17,222 nt of DNA. Source: CAYXNZ01 sp964553705. GTDB taxonomy: Bacteria; Patescibacteriota; Patescibacteriia; Patescibacteriales; GWC2-42-12. This document shows, one piece after another, positions 13,804-17,222 of this stretch. The stretch is taken from the NCBI GenBank assembly GCA_964553705.1, contig CAZKKV010000020.1, forward strand, positions 1 to 17,222, read 5' to 3'. Numbering within the stretch: the first letter of the stretch is position 1; the number at the start of each line of letters is the position of its first letter. A program made the position numbers and the translations under genes. The notes below the pieces were generated by a model. It saw nothing but the letters and a program-made list of their open reading frames with translations. It was not told where the DNA came from and made no database searches.

Positions 13804-14255
13804 ATGAGAAAAGAGCGTATTTATTATATCTATATTCTAGCTAATAAAAGGAATGGCACAATTTACATAGGCGTAACCAACAATTTATTTAATAGAAGTT
13901 TTCAACACAAGTTAAAAGAAAATCCCAGTAGTTTTACTGCTAAACATAAAATTGATAAATTAGTTTATTTTGAAACATATCAATATATCCAGGATGCTAT
14001 TGTTAGAGAAAAGCAATTAAAAAAGTGGAATAGGCAATGGAAAATTGAATTAATTGAAAAAGAAAANNNNNNNNNNNNNNNNNNNNNNNNNNNNNNNNNN
14101 NNNNNNNNNNNNNNNNNNNNNNNNNNNNNNNNNNNNNNNNNNNNNNNNNNNNNNNNNNNNNNNNNNAGCAATTAAAAAAGTGGAATAGGCAATGGAAAAT
14201 TGAATTAATTGAAAAAGAAAACCCAACTTGGAGAGATTTATTACGTGATATGTAA
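13804..14255 (+). CDS. GIY-YIG nuclease, split by a false assembly gap
   Basis: Small GIY-YIG endonuclease of the UvrC-like, single-domain class (YhbQ-type). From the ATG at 13804 the core motifs are YYIYIL (7-12) and YIGVT (21-25), corresponding to GIY...YIG. The catalytic Arg is R31 in NLFNRSFQHK, and the metal-binding Glu is E69 in AIVREKQLKKW. The frame enters 100 Ns at 14067. The 55 nt before the gap (14012-14066) are repeated exactly after it (14167-14221). Collapsing the duplicate gives an intact 98-aa protein ending IEKENPTWRDLLRDM with stop at 14253-14255, the normal family C-terminus. A TTG at 13756 would extend the frame into the repeat and is not preferred. The gene lies between copies of a dispersed repeat; whether the nuclease mobilises them is speculation. 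Confidence 0.88.
14012..14221. other. 55-bp exact duplication flanking a 100-N scaffold gap
   Basis: Positions 14012-14066 and 14167-14221 are identical over 55 nt, and the 100 Ns (14067-14166) lie exactly between them. This is the signature of two contigs sharing an end overlap of one assembly k-mer, placed side by side instead of merged. Removing 155 nt (Ns plus one copy) restores the GIY-YIG frame. Confidence 0.95.
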
Positions 14256-14281
14256 TAAATAACATTTGTACGGTTTGCTCC

Positions 14282-14333
14282 TGGATTCCCGCTTTCGCGG
14301 GAATGACAAAAAAGAAAGAGGACGGGAATGACA
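14282..14333. repeat. Palindromic dispersed repeat and half copy
   Basis: TGGATTCCCGCTTTCGCGGG then AATGACA (14282-14308) is a hairpin-forming unit (ATTCCCGC/GCGGGAAT around TTTC). A half copy CGGGAATGACA is at 14323-14333. The unit matches 7444-7470. Read on the minus strand it encodes the familiar repeat-derived peptide VIPAKAGIQ. Confidence 0.85.
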
Positions 14334-14365
14334 AGGGGAGAGCGGGAATAATAGAAACTTCCACC

Positions 14366-14393
14366 TGTCATCCTCAGCTTGCCTGGGGATCCA
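14366..14393. repeat. Dispersed repeat unit right of the GIY-YIG gene
   Basis: Exact 28-nt copy of 13743-13770, in the same orientation, so the GIY-YIG gene lies between direct repeats. The 70 nt after it hold no gene. Confidence 0.85.
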
Positions 14394-14462
14394 AAATGGA
14401 AAAGGGATAATTGTTTAACGCGAATTAGTTTGTTTGTTTTTACAAAAAGGCAAGTAGGCTAA

Positions 14463-14526
14463 TCCGCATTAAGCGGAGGTGGTAAAAAGACAAAGGTCGA
14501 ATCCAACACGATTGGATATTTTTACC
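14463..14526 (+). terminator. Structured element, possible terminator of the GIY-YIG unit
   Basis: Hairpin TCCGC/GCGGA (14463-14467, 14473-14477) is followed by an outer stem GGTAAAAA/TTTTTACC (14481-14488, 14519-14526). The outer stem encloses GAC/GTC (14489-14491, 14496-14498) and ATCCAA/TTGGAT (14501-14506, 14512-14517). The last hairpin followed by a T run could terminate transcription. I do not recognise a known riboswitch class. Confidence 0.4.
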
Positions 14527-14535
14527 AAAATTTAA

Positions 14536-14565
14536 TTAACAGATTGTTTTTTGAAAGATTAAATT
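14536..14565 (+). promoter_or_regulatory. Possible promoter of the surface-protein leader
   Basis: TTAACA (14536-14541) and TAAATT (14560-14565) with an 18-nt spacer; the start would be near 14572, right at the first leader hairpin. Both boxes are only moderate matches. Confidence 0.4.
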
Positions 14566-14570
14566 TGATT

Positions 14571-14786
14571 TTAGTGATTTATCACTAAGCAAAAACTCGC
14601 GCTTTATGCCGAGTAGAGTAAATCAGCTAGCTAACCCCCACGCTTATGCAAATAAGCGTAAAACGAGGTGAATTATCCATGCGATTTACCCCAACTTATT
14701 TTTATAAGTGTGGGGGAGCGGGATTCCGGTTGATTTGCTTACGATCAATTTAATTAATCATTAAGCAAGAAAGGAAATATTTTTCT
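14571..14786 (+). promoter_or_regulatory. Long foldable leader of the surface-protein gene
   Basis: About 215 nt with many complementary blocks. Local hairpins: TTAGTGA/TCACTAA (14571-14588); ACTCG/CGAGT (14595-14614); ACGCTTAT/ATAAGCGT with a GCAA tetraloop (14640-14659); ACTTAT/ATAAGT (14694-14709). Long-range helices: GTAAATC (14618-14624) with GATTTAC (14683-14689), and 14635-14647 (CCCCCACGCTTAT) with 14704-14716 over 13 bp including one wobble. The two long-range helices interleave (pseudoknot geometry), and the second competes with both local hairpins. TTGCTTA (14735-14741) can pair with either of two identical TAAGCAA blocks (14586-14592; 14762-14768, next to the Shine-Dalgarno). A 24-codon ORF lies inside. 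Confidence 0.55.
14679..14753 (+). CDS. Candidate 24-aa leader peptide
   Basis: ATG at 14679, 24 codons, TAA at 14751-14753, with GAGGTG (14665-14670) placed 8 nt upstream as a Shine-Dalgarno. The product begins MRFTPTYFYKCGGAGF and has no recognised family. The frame covers the 3' arms of both long-range leader helices, so a translating ribosome would necessarily break them. The stop lies about 20 nt before the Shine-Dalgarno of the surface-protein gene. A role in attenuation or translational coupling is an inference; chance coding is the alternative. Confidence 0.4.
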   Translation: MRFTPTYFYKCGGAGFRLICLRSI

Positions 14787-17222
14787 ATGGAAAGATTTAG
14801 AAGATTACTTGTGATTAGCGTTATGTTCACAACCGTCTTGGCAATGAGTGTAGTCGCAGTTCCAGAAGTTGGAGCAGCTGCATCTGCCGGCGATTTGATC
14901 AAAATGGACGGACTTTCATCCGTTTATTATCTTGGCGCTGATGGCAAGAGATATGTTTTCCCTAATGAACAAACTTATTTTTCTTGGTATAGTGACTTTT
15001 CAGGAGTGGTTACCATTCCCCAAAGCGAATTAGAGAGTTATTCTCTAGGCGCAAATGTCACCGTTAGACCAGGTACTAAATTAGTTAAAATTACTACTGA
15101 CCCAAAAGTTTACGCTGTTGAAGCTGACGGCACTTTAGTTTGGATTCCAAGCGAAACTGTTGCCTCAAGTCTTTATGGCGCAAGCTGGGCACAAAAAGTA
15201 ATTGACGTCCCAGACGGTTTCTTTACCAATTACACTGTCAGTTCAAGCGAGGTAAGCGCTTCTGCTTATCCACAAGGCAGTTTGGTAAAGTTTAGCGGTT
15301 CTGAAGATGTTTACATTATTAATGCTGATGGTACAGCTAGTAAAATTGCTAGTGAAGCAGCTTTTGCTGCTAACCGTTTTAGCTGGAGTAATGTTTTGAC
15401 TGCTCCTAGCACAATGGCTGTTCCTACTTTGGGTACAGAAATTGCTGGCGCTAACGCAACTATCATTGATACTGCTTCAGGCGCGGGTGGTACTGCTGGC
15501 GCAGGCACTGGTTTAACTGTTGCCTTGTCAGGAGCTACTTCACCTTCTAGTACACTAGTTACTGGACAGGCTATTGCCAATCTAGGTTCTTTTAACTTTA
15601 CTGCTGCTAATGACGGTGATGTTGCAATTACTTCTCTTCAGATGAAGAGACTTGGCGTTTCAGCTGACGCAACCCTAGCTGCCATTTATCTTTATGATGG
15701 TGTTACTAGATTGACTGATTCAGCATCAGTTAGTTCTGGTTATATTACTTGGAATACACCAAGTGGTATTTTCACAATTCCAGCTGGTACTACCAAGACT
15801 ATTACTGTTAAATCAAACATTGCAGCCAGTACTTCTGGTCAAACTGTTGGTGTAGGAATAGAAGCTGCTTCTGGTATAACCACCAATGGCGCATCTGTTT
15901 CTGGTTCATATCCGATAAACAGTAATATGCATTCAATTGCTGACGCTACTTTGGCTAGCGTTAGTTTTGATGCTGTTACCCCTAGTACTGATGGCGGTCC
16001 AAGTCCTCAGGATGAATTTAAGCTTTGGTCAAGTACTGCTACCATTGGCACTAGAGCAGTTGATTTAAGCTATATAACATTTAGACAGATTGGTTCTGTA
16101 TCTACAGCTGATTTAGCCAATTTCAAACTGTTTATTGCCGGCGTTCAGGTCGGTAGTACAGTTGCTAGTATGGATGTAAATGGTTATATCACTTTTGATT
16201 TGACTGCTTCTCCATACAGAATGCAAACTGGTAAGAAAGAGTTTAAGGTATTAGTTGATATAGTTGGTGGTTCAACCAGAACAACTTCATTGTCATTAAG
16301 ACAGACTTCAGATGTCTCAATTCTTGATACTGAATACAACGTTTCTGTTTTAGCAACTGCCGAAAGTGCAGCTTTCACTGCTAGATCTTCAGGTTCCCAG
16401 ATAATCGCTGGCGGTACATTAACTGTTACCAAAAAGACCGATTCTCCTTCTGGTAATGTCGTTGATGGCGCTTCCAATGTTACCTTGGCTTCTTATGAAT
16501 TCAAGGCAGCTGGCGAGCCAATGAAAATTGAATCTTTGAGAGCTAACGTTGTTGTTAGTGATGTTATGGTTGAGGAATTAAGAAATGGTAAAATTTATGT
16601 CAATGGCGCGCAGGTCGGTTCAACTGCTGATATTCGTTCTTCTGTAGCCACTTCTACGGGCGGTTATTACACTGAATATACGGGTTTGAATTTTACTGTT
16701 ACTCCGGGTACTCCGGCCACAGTAGAAATTAAAGCCGATATTTATGATGGTGATGGTACGAACAATATGAATGCTAACGACACTATTAAAGCGCAGATTG
16801 CCACTTCGTCACTCAATGTCCAAAAAACAGTTTCATTGGGTTACGCTTCTGTACCAACTACAGATAAAGCTGGTAACGTAATGACTGTCAAACAGGGCGG
16901 TTTGACTTTGGCAAAATATACTGGTTATACTAACCATTCAATTGTTGCGCCAAAGACTGTCTATAAATTAGGTGAATATCGCTTAACTGCTGATACTACT
17001 GAAGGCGTAAATATCACTAGCTTTAATGTAGATTTTGACAATTCTGTTGCAGATGCTGCCACTGATTTATCAGATGTTTATATTATTTACGGCAGTACTA
17101 CTGGCGTTGCTAAAGCGACCATTGCTTCCACTTCTAATAGTTGGAATGTTAGCAACCTAACTTTAGCTGCTGGTCAAACCTTGACTATTGCTGTTTATGG
17201 TGATATTGAATCAAGTATTGAC
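14787..17222 (+). CDS. Secreted modular surface (S-layer-like) protein, 5' part
   Basis: 812 codons are visible with no stop; the gene continues past the window. The ATG has a Shine-Dalgarno (AAGGAAA, 14771-14777). A signal peptide is clear: MERFRR, hydrophobic core 7-24, likely cleavage near AAASA (30-34). Three modules follow with identical internal spacing: L[IV]K at 37, 99 and 166; VY nine residues later (46, 108, 175); ADG five later (51, 113, 180); E ten later (61, 123, 190); each closed by a Trp. From about 240 on the protein is Thr/Ser/Gly/Ala-rich and beta-rich, in successive domains of roughly 120-150 residues that look Ig-like. There are no Cys and few charged residues. This fits an exported cell-surface or S-layer protein of CPR type; the exact role is not determinable. 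Sigma/anti-sigma genes lie nearby upstream. Confidence 0.85.
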   Translation, partial: MERFRRLLVISVMFTTVLAMSVVAVPEVGAAASAGDLIKMDGLSSVYYLGADGKRYVFPNEQTYFSWYSDFSGVVTIPQSELESYSLGANVTVRPGTKLVKITTDPKVYAVEADGTLVWIPSETVASSLYGASWAQKVIDVPDGFFTNYTVSSSEVSASAYPQGSLVKFSGSEDVYIINADGTASKIASEAAFAANRFSWSNVLTAPSTMAVPTLGTEIAGANATIIDTASGAGGTAGAGTGLTVALSGATSPSSTLVTGQAIANLGSFNFTAANDGDVAITSLQMKRLGVSADATLAAIYLYDGVTRLTDSASVSSGYITWNTPSGIFTIPAGTTKTITVKSNIAASTSGQTVGVGIEAASGITTNGASVSGSYPINSNMHSIADATLASVSFDAVTPSTDGGPSPQDEFKLWSSTATIGTRAVDLSYITFRQIGSVSTADLANFKLFIAGVQVGSTVASMDVNGYITFDLTASPYRMQTGKKEFKVLVDIVGGSTRTTSLSLRQTSDVSILDTEYNVSVLATAESAAFTARSSGSQIIAGGTLTVTKKTDSPSGNVVDGASNVTLASYEFKAAGEPMKIESLRANVVVSDVMVEELRNGKIYVNGAQVGSTADIRSSVATSTGGYYTEYTGLNFTVTPGTPATVEIKADIYDGDGTNNMNANDTIKAQIATSSLNVQKTVSLGYASVPTTDKAGNVMTVKQGGLTLAKYTGYTNHSIVAPKTVYKLGEYRLTADTTEGVNITSFNVDFDNSVADAATDLSDVYIIYGSTTGVAKATIASTSNSWNVSNLTLAAGQTLTIAVYGDIESSID

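Noticed and set aside
14003..14371. Minus-strand ORFs across the gap (VIPAKAGIQ / HSRESGNPG peptides)
   Set aside because: They are readings of the dispersed repeat plus the complement of the GIY-YIG gene, extended artificially through Ns.
14430..14530. Known riboswitch (c-di-GMP-I type considered)
   Set aside because: The stem layout and a few bases (AAAGGCAA, GACAAAGG) recall it, but the conserved core is not matched.
15311..16477. Minus-strand ORFs inside the surface-protein gene
   Set aside because: Ala/Val/Pro-rich complements of a Thr/Ala/Ser-rich coding region; no Shine-Dalgarno or independent signals.

Overview
The window looks like a chromosomal piece of a Patescibacteria/CPR-type bacterium. 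It is AT-rich, most large genes lack a clear Shine-Dalgarno sequence, the repertoire is compact, and the last gene is a secreted modular surface protein of a type I associate with that group. The standard bacterial code fits, since parA ends in TGA. The lineage is an inference from style; no rRNA or tRNA gene is present. A 100-N run shows this is a scaffolded draft, probably metagenomic.

Layout. 1-5603: a promoter, then parA and parB (chromosome partitioning), a terminator, and dnaE (replicative polymerase alpha subunit). 5649-7065: a membrane-anchored conserved hypothetical protein, a 20-codon ORF with the strongest Shine-Dalgarno in the window, and a perfect terminator. 7064-9451: a T-box leader, about 290 nt of repeat debris, and thrS (threonyl-tRNA synthetase without a TGS domain). 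9481-9918: a stand-alone HU gene. 10160-11892, minus strand: a DUF3800 protein, and a separate two-gene operon (small winged-helix/excisionase-like regulator plus a 58-aa protein) preceded by a dense array of TAGTCTA/TAGACTA inverted repeats. 12207-13723: an ECF sigma factor and its probable membrane anti-sigma (DUF5667), behind a promoter resembling ECF-class promoters. 13725-14393: a small GIY-YIG nuclease gene set among short dispersed repeats and split by a false assembly gap. 14536-17222: a long, highly foldable leader with its own 24-codon ORF, then the 5' 812 codons of a surface protein that runs off the window.

How it fits together. The first 10 kb is housekeeping (segregation, replication, nucleoid protein, charging of tRNA-Thr under T-box control). 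The second part is accessory and regulatory: a self-contained regulator operon, a DUF3800 gene, an envelope-type sigma/anti-sigma pair and a surface protein under apparent leader control. The most unusual items are the operator array (11727-11848), the surface-protein leader (14571-14786), the compact T-box leader (7099-7284), and the 55-bp duplication showing that the N gap should be closed.
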